A DNA stretch of 10,854 bases from FEN-1219 sp964457725. Its GTDB lineage: Bacteria > Pseudomonadota > Gammaproteobacteria > Steroidobacterales > Rariloculaceae. The stretch's first letter is position 1; each line of letters opens with the position of its first letter. The stretch covers positions 1 to 10,854 of the forward strand of contig CAYWGQ010000129.1 of NCBI GenBank assembly GCA_964457725.1, written 5' to 3'. Positions 1 to 7,790 of this stretch are shown here, in pieces. Below the pieces are notes generated by a model. That model did not search any database. It worked only from the letters and a program-made list of their open reading frames with translations, and had not been told where the DNA came from. The position numbers and the translations under genes are program-made.

Positions 1-43
1 GCTGGACAGCCGCTCCTACCCGGGGTGGGAGCGGCTGTCCAGC
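1..43. terminator. Long perfect hairpin downstream of the GST gene
   Basis: Bases 1-16 (GCTGGACAGCCGCTCC) are exactly complementary to 28-43. Four further pairs (17-20 with 24-27, including one G-T) can extend the stem to about 20 bp around a 3-base loop. It begins 8 bases past the stop codon of the minus-strand GST gene, where a transcription terminator would sit. The T-tract that would prove an intrinsic terminator would lie left of base 1 and cannot be seen. A dispersed REP-type palindrome is the main alternative. Confidence 0.55.
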
Positions 44-51
44 CGCGATCC

Positions 52-693
52 TCACCCCGCGTCCGGCTGATTCTCCGGCGCCGCCCGGCGAAAGGCCTCC
101 AGCGCCGCGAGCCGGTCCGCGAGCTTGACGAGCGTCGGGTACGGCGCGAGATCGCAATCGAAACGCCGCGCGTTGTACATCTGCGGGACCAGGCAGACGT
201 CCGCGAGCGAGAGCGCGTCGCCGACGCAGTACTCTCCGCCGCTCCAGTCGCGCGCGTGCGCCTCGAGCGCCGTGAACGATTCGGCCACCCAGTGCCGATA
301 CCACGCGAGCACGGCGTTCTCGTCGAGCCCGATCTCGCCGCGCAGATACCGGAGCACGCGGAGGTTGTTCAGCGGATGCGTGTCGCAGGCGATGATCTGC
401 GCGAACGCGAGCACGCGCGCGCGAAGCGGCTGCTCGGCCGGCACGAGCCGCGGCTCGGGCACGCGCGCGTCGAGGTAGTCGATGATTGCGAGCGACTGCG
501 TGACGACCGTGCCGTCGTCGTCGAGCACCGGCACGAGCCCCTGCGGATTGACGGTGCGGAACTCCGCCGAGCGATGCTCCGCGCGCTCCGGCGCGAAGCT
601 GAGCGGCATCGGCTCGTACGCGATGCCCTTCAGGTTCAACGCGATCCGCACGCGAAATGCGGCCGAGCTCCGGAAGTGGGTGTAAAGCCGCAT
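52..693 (-). CDS. maiA: Maleylacetoacetate isomerase / zeta-class glutathione S-transferase
   Basis: A 213-aa cytoplasmic protein, close to the usual 210-215 aa of MaiA. Zeta-class enzymes use glutathione to isomerise maleylacetoacetate to fumarylacetoacetate in tyrosine and homogentisate breakdown. The thioredoxin-like N-terminal domain (about residues 1-80) carries RSSAAFRVRIALNLKGI (8-24), matching the bacterial form of the zeta signature with serines 9 and 10 at the active site. VPVL (54-57) and TQS (65-67) are the usual glutathione-contact elements. A helical C-terminal domain follows, with a GDALSLADVCLVPQ-type N-capping region. The ATG at 693 is chosen because GGGGGA lies 7 bases upstream and the family begins there; the frame stays open into murU, but that extension is not homologous. 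It follows murU by 23 bases, so the two are probably co-transcribed. No other tyrosine-degradation gene is near, so another GST role is possible. Confidence 0.88.
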   Translation of the reverse strand: MRLYTHFRSSAAFRVRIALNLKGIAYEPMPLSFAPERAEHRSAEFRTVNPQGLVPVLDDDGTVVTQSLAIIDYLDARVPEPRLVPAEQPLRARVLAFAQIIACDTHPLNNLRVLRYLRGEIGLDENAVLAWYRHWVAESFTALEAHARDWSGGEYCVGDALSLADVCLVPQMYNARRFDCDLAPYPTLVKLADRLAALEAFRRAAPENQPDAG

Positions 694-716
694 CGGTCGC
701 TCCCCCGTCGCCGGGC

Positions 717-1385
717 TCACGCCGGGGCCGCTCCGAGCACCGCGCGCGCCTCCGCGAGCCGCTCCGGCGTGCCGACGTCGAGCCAGAGCCCTTCGTAGCG
801 AACCCCGCGCAGCGCGCCGCGCGCGATCGCTGCATCGAGCACCGGCTTCAACGGGCGGCGCCCCGGCTCGAGAGCCGCGAAGAGCGCCGGGTCGAGCGTC
901 GCGATGCCGCCGTACGTCAGGAGCGGCGGCTCGGCGACGACCCGGCCGTCCGCGGCGAGCCCGAAATCTCCTTGTGGGTTGTGCGGTGGATTCGGCACGA
1001 GGAGCAGCGCGCCGTCGCGCTGCTCGCGCCGCCACGCCGCGAAGTCGAGATCCGTCACGACGTCGGCGTTCACGAGCAGGAACGGCGCGTCGCCGAGCAG
1101 CGGCAGCGCCTGCACGATGCCGCCGGCGGTCTCGAGCGGCGGCTCGCCTTCGTCGCTGTAGCGGATCCGCAGCCCGAAGCGGTCGCCGCTTCCGAGCGCT
1201 GCGCGGATCTGCTCGCCGCGGTAGGACAGATTGATCACGACCTCGTCGAAGCCCGCCGCCGCCAGCCGCTCGAGGTGCCGCTCGATCAGCGTGCGGCCGC
1301 CGACGTCGAGCAGCGGCTTCGGCCGCTCCGCCGTCAGCGCGCCCATCCGCTCGCCGCGTCCGGCGGCGAGAATCATCGCGCGCAT
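717..1385 (-). CDS. murU: N-acetylmuramate alpha-1-phosphate uridylyltransferase (MurU-type nucleotidyltransferase)
   Basis: A 222-aa protein, matching MurU of Pseudomonas (about 223 aa). MurU makes UDP-MurNAc from MurNAc-1-phosphate and UTP in a cytoplasmic peptidoglycan-recycling route that bypasses de novo synthesis and fosfomycin. The N terminus MRAMILAAGRGERM is the nucleotide-binding loop of sugar-phosphate nucleotidyltransferases, followed by RPKPLLDVGG. GEPPLETAGGIVQALPLLG and LLVNADVVTDLDF (the metal-binding aspartate region) are MurU-like, and YEGLWLDVGTPERL closes the fold. The ATG at 1385 is preferred; a TTG six codons upstream is possible but adds no conserved residues. The divergent position next to lptD fits MurU, but the kinase amgK that normally precedes it is missing. 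A related NDP-sugar pyrophosphorylase cannot be fully excluded. Confidence 0.85.
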   Translation of the reverse strand: MRAMILAAGRGERMGALTAERPKPLLDVGGRTLIERHLERLAAAGFDEVVINLSYRGEQIRAALGSGDRFGLRIRYSDEGEPPLETAGGIVQALPLLGDAPFLLVNADVVTDLDFAAWRREQRDGALLLVPNPPHNPQGDFGLAADGRVVAEPPLLTYGGIATLDPALFAALEPGRRPLKPVLDAAIARGALRGVRYEGLWLDVGTPERLAEARAVLGAAPA

Positions 1386-1469
1386 CGGCTCACTCGGGCG
1401 CAATCGTCGAAGCGCGAAGGGTGCAGCGGCAACTGATGCAAGCCGTTGAAGCAGATCGTCGATCGTGCC

Positions 1470-1475
1470 ATTGTA
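1470..1475 (-). promoter_or_regulatory. Candidate -10 box for murU-maiA
   Basis: TACAAT on the minus strand (5 of 6 to TATAAT) lies in the 97-base divergent gap and would give a leader of about 78 nt before the murU ATG. No good -35 is visible 16-18 bases upstream. On the plus strand the same bases could form part of an opposing lptD promoter: TTGAAG at 1446-1451, then CATTGT at 1469-1474 after a 17-base spacer. Both assignments are inferred from sequence match only. Confidence 0.35.
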
Positions 1476-1482
1476 GCCGCCT

Positions 1483-3717
1483 TTGAGCTCGACACGCCGA
1501 GTGGTGCTCGCCCCCCGTTTCTCCTCGTTGGTCGCCCTCGCGCTCTGCGTGTGCTCGATCGATCGCGCCTTCGCGCAAGGCGCCTGCCTCGCGCCGTACG
1601 ATCCGGCGTCGGTGCCGGTGCCGGCGTTGCCCGGCTCGCCGGGCGAGCCCGACCGCCTCGTGATCGACGCCGGACGCTTCCGCTTCGATAGCGACGCGAC
1701 CAGCGAGTATGCCGATCAGGTCGAGATCCGCTTTCGCGACAACGTGATCTCGGCGGAGCGCGCGACGTACGACGCCGAGGACAATCGCGTCTCCGTGCTC
1801 GGCGGCGTCACGCTCCGCAACCCGGACGTCACGGTATTCGGCGAGGACGCCGTGTTCGAGGCGGACACGGAGCGCACGACGTTCGCCGCGGCGGGCTTCG
1901 ATCTGCCCCGCCGCCCCGCGCGCGGCTCCGCGGAGCAGATCGTGATCGACCGGCGCGACCAGAGCCTGTCGCTCTCCTCGGTGCTGTTCACGACCTGCCC
2001 GCCCGACAACGTCGCCTGGCAGCTCTTGGCCGACGACGTGCGGCTCGACGTCGACGAGGGCTTCGGCACCGCGCGGCGGGTGCGGCTCGAGTTCAAGGGG
2101 TTTCCGATCCTCTACGCGCCCTTCTTCACGTTCCCGATCGACGATCGGCGGAAGAGCGGCTTTTTGACGCCCGAGTTCAGCGAGCGCGAGCGCACCGGCC
2201 TCGATATCTCGGCGCCGTACTACCTGAACCTCCGGCCGAACCTCGACATGACGCTCACCCCGCGCTTCATGACCAAGCGCGGCGTGCAGCTCGCGTCGGA
2301 GCTGCGCTATCTCGCACCGCGGAGCGAAGGCCAGCTCGAGTTCGAGTACCTGCCGGACGACGACGAGACGGGAACGACGCGCCGGTACATCAACCTGCAG
2401 CACGAGACGACGCTCGGCCGGGCGTGGCTGATCCAGGCGGGCATCGAAGAGGTGTCGGACGCGGCGTACTTCGACGATCTCGGGACGAGCTTGAGCGTAA
2501 CGAGCCAGACGCACCTCGACCGGCACGTGGACCTCGCGTTCTTCGCGCCGTACTGGTCGCTGCGGACGAGATTCCAGAACTACCAAACGATCGATCCGCT
2601 GATCGCCGAGATCGACGAGCCGTACGAGCGCGTTCCGCAAATCGTTTTCTCGGGGCGGTGGTTCGGCCGCGTCCTGAGCTTCGACTCCGGCACCGAGCTC
2701 GTGAACTTCGACCGCGACGTCGGCACGACCGGCTGGCGGCTCGATTCGACGCAAGAGGTCGCGCTGAACTTCGCGCGTCGTGGGATGTATCTCACGCCCG
2801 CGGTCGCGTGGCGCCAGACGAACTACTGGCTCGACGACCCCGCGCCCGGCACGGACGACACGCTCGACCGCGGCCTGCCGATCGCGAGCGTCGACGGCGG
2901 CCTGCGCTTCGAGCGCACGGCCGGCCAGGCGGACTCGTGGATCCAGACGCTCGAGCCGCGGATCCTCTACGTGAACGTGCCGTTCGAGGATCAGTCGGCA
3001 CTGCCGGTCTTCGACACGATCGTCCCGGACTTCAACCTCGTCCAGCTCTTTCGGAAGTACCAATACGTCGGGCCGGACCGGATCGCCGACACGGATCAGC
3101 TCTCCTTCGGCGTGACGACGCGTCTGATCAGCGCGCGCGACGGCCAGGAGCGGCTGACCGCAACTCTCGGCCAGACGCGCTATCTAAGCGCCCAGAGCGT
3201 CGTGCTTCCGGATCAGGAGCCGACCGACCGGACCGCGTCGGACTACGTCGCGGAGTTCGGCGTGAACCTGCGCGACAAGTGGAGCCTCGACATCGGCTAC
3301 CAATGGAACGACGACACCCAGTCCTCGGCGCGCACCGAGACGCGCTTCGAGTTCCGCCCGCAGCCCGATCGGCTCTTCGGCTTCGGCTACCGCTATCGGC
3401 GCGGGTTGCTGCAGCAAGGCGACGTCTCGCTCGTCTGGCCGGTCGCGGAGCGCTGGCGGGTCATCGGCCGCTACAGCTACTCGTTCTTCGAGAACGAGCC
3501 GCTCGAGCAGTTCCTCGGCTGGGAGTACGAGGCGTGCTGCTGGCGGCTGCGCGTGGTCGGCCGACAGTACGCGAGCCGGCGCACCGGCGAGACGGACAGC
3601 GCGATCTCTATTTCCTTGGAGCTCAAGGGGTTGGTGCAGCGGGTGGCCTCCCCGGAGGAGCTTCTCGACCGTGGTATTCTTGGCTACCGACGCATAGGCG
3701 GAACGCAGGTGCAATGA
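1483..3717 (+). CDS. lptD: LPS-assembly outer-membrane protein LptD
   Basis: A 744-aa precursor (E. coli LptD is 784 aa). LptD is the beta-barrel of the LptDE translocon, which inserts lipopolysaccharide into the outer leaflet of the outer membrane. Residues 1-31 form a signal peptide with a hydrophobic core (SSLVALALCVCSI) and an AFA cleavage motif before Q32. An OstA/LptA-like periplasmic domain spans about 58-190, and the barrel follows from about 205, opening at FKGFPILYAPFFTFPIDDRR. All four disulfide cysteines of LptD have counterparts: C35, C172 and the adjacent pair C685-C686 (E. coli 31, 173, 724, 725). No ATG is available. An in-frame TAG at 1474-1476 limits the start to TTG 1483 or GTG 1501/1504, and all leave a workable signal peptide. 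It heads the operon; its stop overlaps the surA start. Confidence 0.95.
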   Translation: MSSTRRVVLAPRFSSLVALALCVCSIDRAFAQGACLAPYDPASVPVPALPGSPGEPDRLVIDAGRFRFDSDATSEYADQVEIRFRDNVISAERATYDAEDNRVSVLGGVTLRNPDVTVFGEDAVFEADTERTTFAAAGFDLPRRPARGSAEQIVIDRRDQSLSLSSVLFTTCPPDNVAWQLLADDVRLDVDEGFGTARRVRLEFKGFPILYAPFFTFPIDDRRKSGFLTPEFSERERTGLDISAPYYLNLRPNLDMTLTPRFMTKRGVQLASELRYLAPRSEGQLEFEYLPDDDETGTTRRYINLQHETTLGRAWLIQAGIEEVSDAAYFDDLGTSLSVTSQTHLDRHVDLAFFAPYWSLRTRFQNYQTIDPLIAEIDEPYERVPQIVFSGRWFGRVLSFDSGTELVNFDRDVGTTGWRLDSTQEVALNFARRGMYLTPAVAWRQTNYWLDDPAPGTDDTLDRGLPIASVDGGLRFERTAGQADSWIQTLEPRILYVNVPFEDQSALPVFDTIVPDFNLVQLFRKYQYVGPDRIADTDQLSFGVTTRLISARDGQERLTATLGQTRYLSAQSVVLPDQEPTDRTASDYVAEFGVNLRDKWSLDIGYQWNDDTQSSARTETRFEFRPQPDRLFGFGYRYRRGLLQQGDVSLVWPVAERWRVIGRYSYSFFENEPLEQFLGWEYEACCWRLRVVGRQYASRRTGETDSAISISLELKGLVQRVASPEELLDRGILGYRRIGGTQVQ

Positions 3718-5087
3718 TCCCATCGGCACTCCATCGCCCGCCCGCGCGGCGGGCGCGATCGCAAGCATTTCGGGCGACGGTGCTCGCAGTGGTGCTGAGC
3801 GGCGTCGCCGGCGAGCTGCCGGCGCAGACGCGCGAGCTCGGCGCGACGGGCGAGCTCCTCGACGGCATCGCCGCGATCGTCGACGAAGGCGTCGTCTTGA
3901 AGAGCGAGCTCGAGCAGCGGCTCGCCCTCGTCGTCGACACCCTGCGCGAGCAGCAGGCGCAGTTGCCGTTCGACCAGCGCCGGCCGTTGCCGCCGCTCTC
4001 GGTGCTCGAGCGGCAGGTGCTCGATCAGCTGATCCTCAAAGAGGTGCAGCTCCAGCGCGCCCGCAGGCTCGGCATCCAGGTCTCCGACGATCTCCTGAAC
4101 CAGGCGCTGTCGCAGGTCGCGCGGAACCTCGGCCTCACGCTCGAGCAGCTGCCCGCGGCGCTCGCGGCCGAAGGCATCGACTACGCGCTCTACCGCGAGG
4201 ACAGCCGCGAGGATCTGATCCTCGAGCAGCTGCAGCAGCGCGACGTCGTGAACCGTATCCAGATCACGCCGCGGGAGCTCGAGCAGTGCCTGCGCCGGCG
4301 CGAGGCGACGCAAACCGACGAGTTCGACTACAACATCTCGCACATCCTGATCTCGGTGCCGTCCTCGGCGACGACCGAGCAGGTGGAGGAAGCGCGCCGG
4401 CGGATCGAGGAGGTGTACGAGCGGCTCCAGGCGGGCGAGGACTTCGCCCGGCTCGCGATCGCGGTGTCGCACGCGCAGACGGCGCTCGAGGGCGGCAATC
4501 TCGGCTGGCGCAAGGGCAGCCAGCTGCCGACGCTCTTCGCGGACGTCGTCGTGCAGATGCAGCCCGGCGAATTCTCTCGGCCGCTGCAGAGCAGCAGCGG
4601 CTTTCAGATCGTGAAGCTGAACGACATGCGCGGCAACGAGCGCGTGCTCGTCGATCAGCTGCACGTGCGGCACATTTTGATGTCGACGAACGAGATCCTC
4701 GACGACGACGCGGTCCGCCAGCGGCTGCTCGGCGTTCGCCAGCAGATCCTGCAGGGCGACGACTTCGGCCCGATCGCGCAGGCGATCTCCGAGGACACGG
4801 TCTCCGCCGCCGACGGCGGCGATCTCGGCTGGGTGTCGCCGGAGGTGTTCGTGCCGGAGTTCGAGCAGGTGATCCGGAATCTGCCGCTCGGCGAGATCAG
4901 CGAGCCGTTCAAGACGAGGTTCGGGTGGCACATCGTGCAGGTGCTCGACGAGCGCCGCTACGACACGACCGAGGAAGTGAAGGAGCAGGAGTGCGTGCGG
5001 CAAATCCGCGCCGGCAAGGCGGAGGAGGAGCTGCAGCTTTGGATCACTCGACTTCGCGACCAGGCGTTCATCGAGATCAAGATCTGA
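3714..5087 (+). CDS. surA: Periplasmic peptidyl-prolyl isomerase / chaperone SurA
   Basis: A 457-aa precursor, slightly longer than E. coli SurA (428 aa). SurA escorts unfolded outer-membrane proteins, LptD among them, to the BAM complex. An arginine-rich N-region precedes the hydrophobic core ATVLAVVLSGVAG (21-33), with likely cleavage after LPA (A37). The N-terminal chaperone domain runs from about 45 to 200 (GIAAIVDEGVVLKSELEQR, then VLDQLILKEVQLQRA). Two PpiC parvulin domains follow: about 204-305 (ISHILIS ... GGNLGWRKGSQLP ... GFQIVKL) and 315-420 (VRHILMS ... GGDLGWVSPEVFVPEF ... GWHIVQV). A C-terminal helix completes the chaperone module. The ATG overlaps the lptD stop as ATGA, with AGG 5 bases upstream, so translation is probably coupled to LptD. 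The frame is also open far upstream inside lptD, but that part is a compositional shadow. Confidence 0.95.
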   Translation: MIPSALHRPPARRARSQAFRATVLAVVLSGVAGELPAQTRELGATGELLDGIAAIVDEGVVLKSELEQRLALVVDTLREQQAQLPFDQRRPLPPLSVLERQVLDQLILKEVQLQRARRLGIQVSDDLLNQALSQVARNLGLTLEQLPAALAAEGIDYALYREDSREDLILEQLQQRDVVNRIQITPRELEQCLRRREATQTDEFDYNISHILISVPSSATTEQVEEARRRIEEVYERLQAGEDFARLAIAVSHAQTALEGGNLGWRKGSQLPTLFADVVVQMQPGEFSRPLQSSSGFQIVKLNDMRGNERVLVDQLHVRHILMSTNEILDDDAVRQRLLGVRQQILQGDDFGPIAQAISEDTVSAADGGDLGWVSPEVFVPEFEQVIRNLPLGEISEPFKTRFGWHIVQVLDERRYDTTEEVKEQECVRQIRAGKAEEELQLWITRLRDQAFIEIKI

Positions 5088-5100
5088 GCGGCGCGCCCGC

Positions 5101-6111
5101 GTGAAGGGCTCCGTGTCGCCCGCCTCCCTGCCCGCGATCGCCCTTTCCTCGGGGGAGCCCGCCGGCATCGGCCCCGACATCTGCCTCGCGCTCGCGACGG
5201 AGCCCGTCGCGGCGCGGCTCGCCGTCCTCGGCGACCCCGAGCTCCTCGCCGCGCGCGCGGCAGCCCTCGGCCTCGCCGTCGAGCTCCGGGCCGCCGAGCC
5301 GGACGCGCTCGAGCCCCACAGCCCCGGCACGTTGCAGGTGCTGCCGGTCCCGCTTCGCGCCCCGGTCGCGGCCGGCCGTCTCGATCCGGCGAACGCCCGC
5401 TACGTCCTCGAGCTCCTCGAGCGCGGCGCCGACCTCTGCGCGCGCGGCACGTGCGCGGCGCTCGTGACGGCGCCGGTGCAGAAGAGCACGATCAACGCGG
5501 GCGGCGTGCCGTTCTCGGGTCACACCGAGTTCCTGGCCGAGCGCCTCGGCGCGCCGCTGCCGGTGATGATGCTCGCGGGACCGCGGCTGCGCGTCGCGCT
5601 CGCGACGACGCACCTGCCGCTCCGCGCCGTAGCCGACGCGCTCGACGCAGACAAGCTCGAGGCGGTGATCCGCATCACGCACGACGAGCTCGCGTCGCGC
5701 TTCAAGATCGCCGCGCCCCGCGTTCTCGTCCTCGGCCTGAATCCCCACGCGGGCGAAGGCGGCGTGCTCGGCACCGAGGAGCGCGACGTGATCGCGCCCG
5801 CGATCGCGCGGCTCCGCGCCGAAGGTCTCGCGATCGCCGGTCCCGCGCCGGGCGACACGGCCTTCACGCCCGAGTCGCTCGAGAGCTGCGACGTGATCGT
5901 CGCGATGTATCACGACCAGGGGCTCGCGCCGCTGAAGGCGCTGTCGTTCGGCGACGTCGTCAACGTCACGCTCGGGCTGCCGATCATCCGGACGTCGGTC
6001 GACCACGGGACCGCGCTCGCGCTCGCCGGCACCGGACGGGCGCGGCACGGGAGCCTGCGCGCGGCGGTCGAGCTCGCGATCGAGCTCGCGCGGCGCAGCG
6101 TCGCGCCGTGA
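5101..6111 (+). CDS. pdxA: 4-hydroxythreonine-4-phosphate dehydrogenase
   Basis: A 336-aa cytoplasmic enzyme (E. coli 329 aa) of the DXP-dependent vitamin B6 pathway. It oxidises 4-phosphohydroxy-L-threonine with NAD; the product is condensed by PdxJ to pyridoxine 5'-phosphate. The three metal-ligand histidines are H171 (TTHLPL), H216 (LNPHAGEGG) and H271 (YHDQG). Their spacing of 45 and 55 residues equals that of E. coli H166, H211 and H266. The substrate motif TAPVQKSTINAGGVPFSGHT spans 123-142. It starts 13 bases after surA. GTG 5101 has no clear ribosome binding site, whereas an in-frame GTG at 5113 has AAGGG four bases upstream and would remove only four non-conserved residues; either may be the true start. 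Confidence 0.95.
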   Translation: MKGSVSPASLPAIALSSGEPAGIGPDICLALATEPVAARLAVLGDPELLAARAAALGLAVELRAAEPDALEPHSPGTLQVLPVPLRAPVAAGRLDPANARYVLELLERGADLCARGTCAALVTAPVQKSTINAGGVPFSGHTEFLAERLGAPLPVMMLAGPRLRVALATTHLPLRAVADALDADKLEAVIRITHDELASRFKIAAPRVLVLGLNPHAGEGGVLGTEERDVIAPAIARLRAEGLAIAGPAPGDTAFTPESLESCDVIVAMYHDQGLAPLKALSFGDVVNVTLGLPIIRTSVDHGTALALAGTGRARHGSLRAAVELAIELARRSVAP

Positions 6112-6923
6112 CGGACCGACCGCCCCGTCCGCCGCTCGACGCACCGCGCCGCGTCGCCGCGAACAAGCGGCTCGGTCAGCACTTCCTCCACGATCCGGCC
6201 GTGATCGCGAAGCTCGTCGCGGCGATCGACCCGCAGCCGACCGACACGATGATCGAGATCGGTCCCGGCCCGGGCGCGCTGACCCGGCCGCTGCTCGAGC
6301 GGCTCGAGCGGCTGCACGTCGTCGAGATCGACGAGCGGCTCGCCGACGCCCTGCCCGAGCGCGTGACCGCGCCCGAGCGGCTCGTCATCCATCGGGCCGA
6401 CGCGCTGACGTTCGACTACGAGACGCTCGCGCGAGGCCCCGGCACGCTGCGGATCGTCGGCAACCTGCCGTACAACATCTCGACACCGCTGCTGTTCCGC
6501 TTTCGCGAGCTGCGCCGCTCGATCAAGGACATTCACGTGATGCTGCAGCGCGAAGTCGTGACGCGGATGACGGCCGCCCCGGGCGGCAAGGACTACGGAC
6601 GGCTGACCGTCATGCTCGCCGCCTGGGCGAAAACGGAGGTCTGCTTCGACATCGGGCCGGGCGCATTCACGCCGCCGCCGAAGGTCTGGTCGACGTTCGT
6701 CCGGATCGAGCCGCTCGCCGCCCCGCCGTTCCCGATCGCGGACGAGACGCGATTCGCGACGCTCGTCGCACGCCTCTTCTCGATGCGGCGCAAGACGCTC
6801 GCCCGCGCGCTCCGCGGCACGATCAGCGCGGAGCAGCTCGAGGCCCTCGGGATCGATCCGCGCGCGCGCGCCGAGACGCTCGCGCCGGAAGACTTCGCGC
6901 GGCTCGCGAACGTCGCCGAGTAG
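6108..6923 (+). CDS. rsmA: 16S rRNA (adenine1518-N6/adenine1519-N6)-dimethyltransferase
   Basis: A 271-aa cytoplasmic protein (E. coli KsgA is 273 aa). It dimethylates two adjacent adenosines in the 3'-terminal helix of 16S rRNA, a late check on 30S assembly; its loss gives kasugamycin resistance. KRLGQHFLHD (20-29) is the conserved entry motif, and IEIGPGPGALT (49-59) is the SAM-binding loop. VVEID (71-75) carries the acidic residue expected to hold the ribose. NLPYNIS (119-125) is catalytic motif IV, and SMRRKTLARAL marks the C-terminal helical domain. The start GTG overlaps the pdxA stop as GTGA, with no separate ribosome binding site, pointing to translational coupling. Confidence 0.95.
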   Translation: MTDRPPRPPLDAPRRVAANKRLGQHFLHDPAVIAKLVAAIDPQPTDTMIEIGPGPGALTRPLLERLERLHVVEIDERLADALPERVTAPERLVIHRADALTFDYETLARGPGTLRIVGNLPYNISTPLLFRFRELRRSIKDIHVMLQREVVTRMTAAPGGKDYGRLTVMLAAWAKTEVCFDIGPGAFTPPPKVWSTFVRIEPLAAPPFPIADETRFATLVARLFSMRRKTLARALRGTISAEQLEALGIDPRARAETLAPEDFARLANVAE

Positions 6924-6949
6924 AATGGCCTGACGCAAGGACGGCGGAG

Positions 6950-7768
6950 ATGACGCTATACGCAATCGGCGACGTGCAGGGCTGCGCGGCGGCGCTCGAC
7001 CGGCTGCTCGAGCGCCTGCGCTTCGAGCCCGAACGCGATCGGCTCTGGCTCGTGGGCGACCTCGTCAACCGGGGGCCGGACTCGCTCGCCGTGCTGCGGA
7101 AGGTGAAGGCTCTCGGCGACAGCGCGACGACGGTCCTCGGCAACCACGACCTGCACCTGCTCGCGACCGTCGCCGGCAATCGGACGCCCCGCCCGACGGA
7201 CACGCTCGACGCCGTGCTCGCGGCGCCGGACCGCGACGAGCTCGTCGACTGGCTCCGCCGCCGCCCGCTCCTGCACTTCGACGCACGCGCGCGCCGCGTG
7301 CTCGTGCACGCCGGCATCCCGCCGCAGTGGAGCGTGTATCAGGCGTGCGAGCACGCGGAGGAGATCGAGACGCTGCTTCGCTCGGACGATTGGCGCGCGG
7401 CGCTCGCGACGATGTACGGCGACGAGCCGCGGCTCTGGCGCGAGGATCTCGACGAGGTGTCGCGGCGCCGCTTCACGATCAACGCGCTCACGCGGATGCG
7501 CTATTGCGACCGGCACGGCGAGCTCGACATGACGCAGTCAGGCCCCCCCGGCTCCGAGCCGCGCGGCCTCGTCCCGTGGTTCGACGTGCCCGGACGGCAG
7601 GCCCACAACGTGCAGATCGTGTTCGGCCACTGGGCCGCGCTCGGGCTCGTCCGGCGGCCCGACGTGATCGCGCTCGACAGCGGCTGCGTCTGGGGCGGCG
7701 CGCTCTCGGCCGTCGCGCTCGATCCGCCCGGGGACGTCGTGCAGGTCTCGTGCGCGGGCGCGCGCTGA
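6950..7768 (+). CDS. apaH: Symmetrical bis(5'-nucleosyl)-tetraphosphatase
   Basis: A 272-aa cytoplasmic metallophosphatase (E. coli 280 aa) that cleaves Ap4A symmetrically to two ADP and can remove Np4 caps from RNA. Phosphoesterase motifs appear in order: GDVQGC (7-12), GDLVNRGP (36-43), GNHDLHLL (64-71), VHAGIPPQW near residue 121, and FGHWA near 225. The first motif has Gln10 where E. coli ApaH has His (GDVHGC); this also occurs in Pseudomonas-type ApaH and need not abolish activity. AAGGA at 6937-6941, eight bases before the ATG, is a good ribosome binding site. It lies 26 bases after rsmA, with no apaG between them, and is probably the last gene of the operon. No terminator is visible in the 22 bases before the convergent gene. 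Confidence 0.95.
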   Translation: MTLYAIGDVQGCAAALDRLLERLRFEPERDRLWLVGDLVNRGPDSLAVLRKVKALGDSATTVLGNHDLHLLATVAGNRTPRPTDTLDAVLAAPDRDELVDWLRRRPLLHFDARARRVLVHAGIPPQWSVYQACEHAEEIETLLRSDDWRAALATMYGDEPRLWREDLDEVSRRRFTINALTRMRYCDRHGELDMTQSGPPGSEPRGLVPWFDVPGRQAHNVQIVFGHWAALGLVRRPDVIALDSGCVWGGALSAVALDPPGDVVQVSCAGAR

Positions 7769-7790
7769 CGCCCGGCGGCCGCGCCGAAGC

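Noticed and set aside
694..1035. N-terminal extension of the GST gene into murU
   Set aside because: The zeta-GST domain begins at the ATG at 693, which has a GGGGGA ribosome binding site; the extension is Arg/Ala-rich shadow sequence.
1390..3063. 557-codon open frame on the minus strand opposite lptD
   Set aside because: Arginine-, glutamate- and valine-rich translation without motifs, lying antisense to a clear lptD; a GC-driven shadow frame.
3675..3680. TATTCT as an internal promoter for surA
   Set aside because: Only 4 of 6 matches, no -35, and surA is already coupled to lptD by overlap.
2424..3713. Long in-frame upstream extension of surA inside lptD
   Set aside because: SurA has a good signal peptide starting at 3714, and the upstream translation is Arg-rich with no homology features.
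3684..5330. 548-codon open frame on the minus strand opposite surA
   Set aside because: Low-complexity Leu/Arg/Glu-rich translation, antisense to surA with its signal peptide and two PpiC domains; a shadow.
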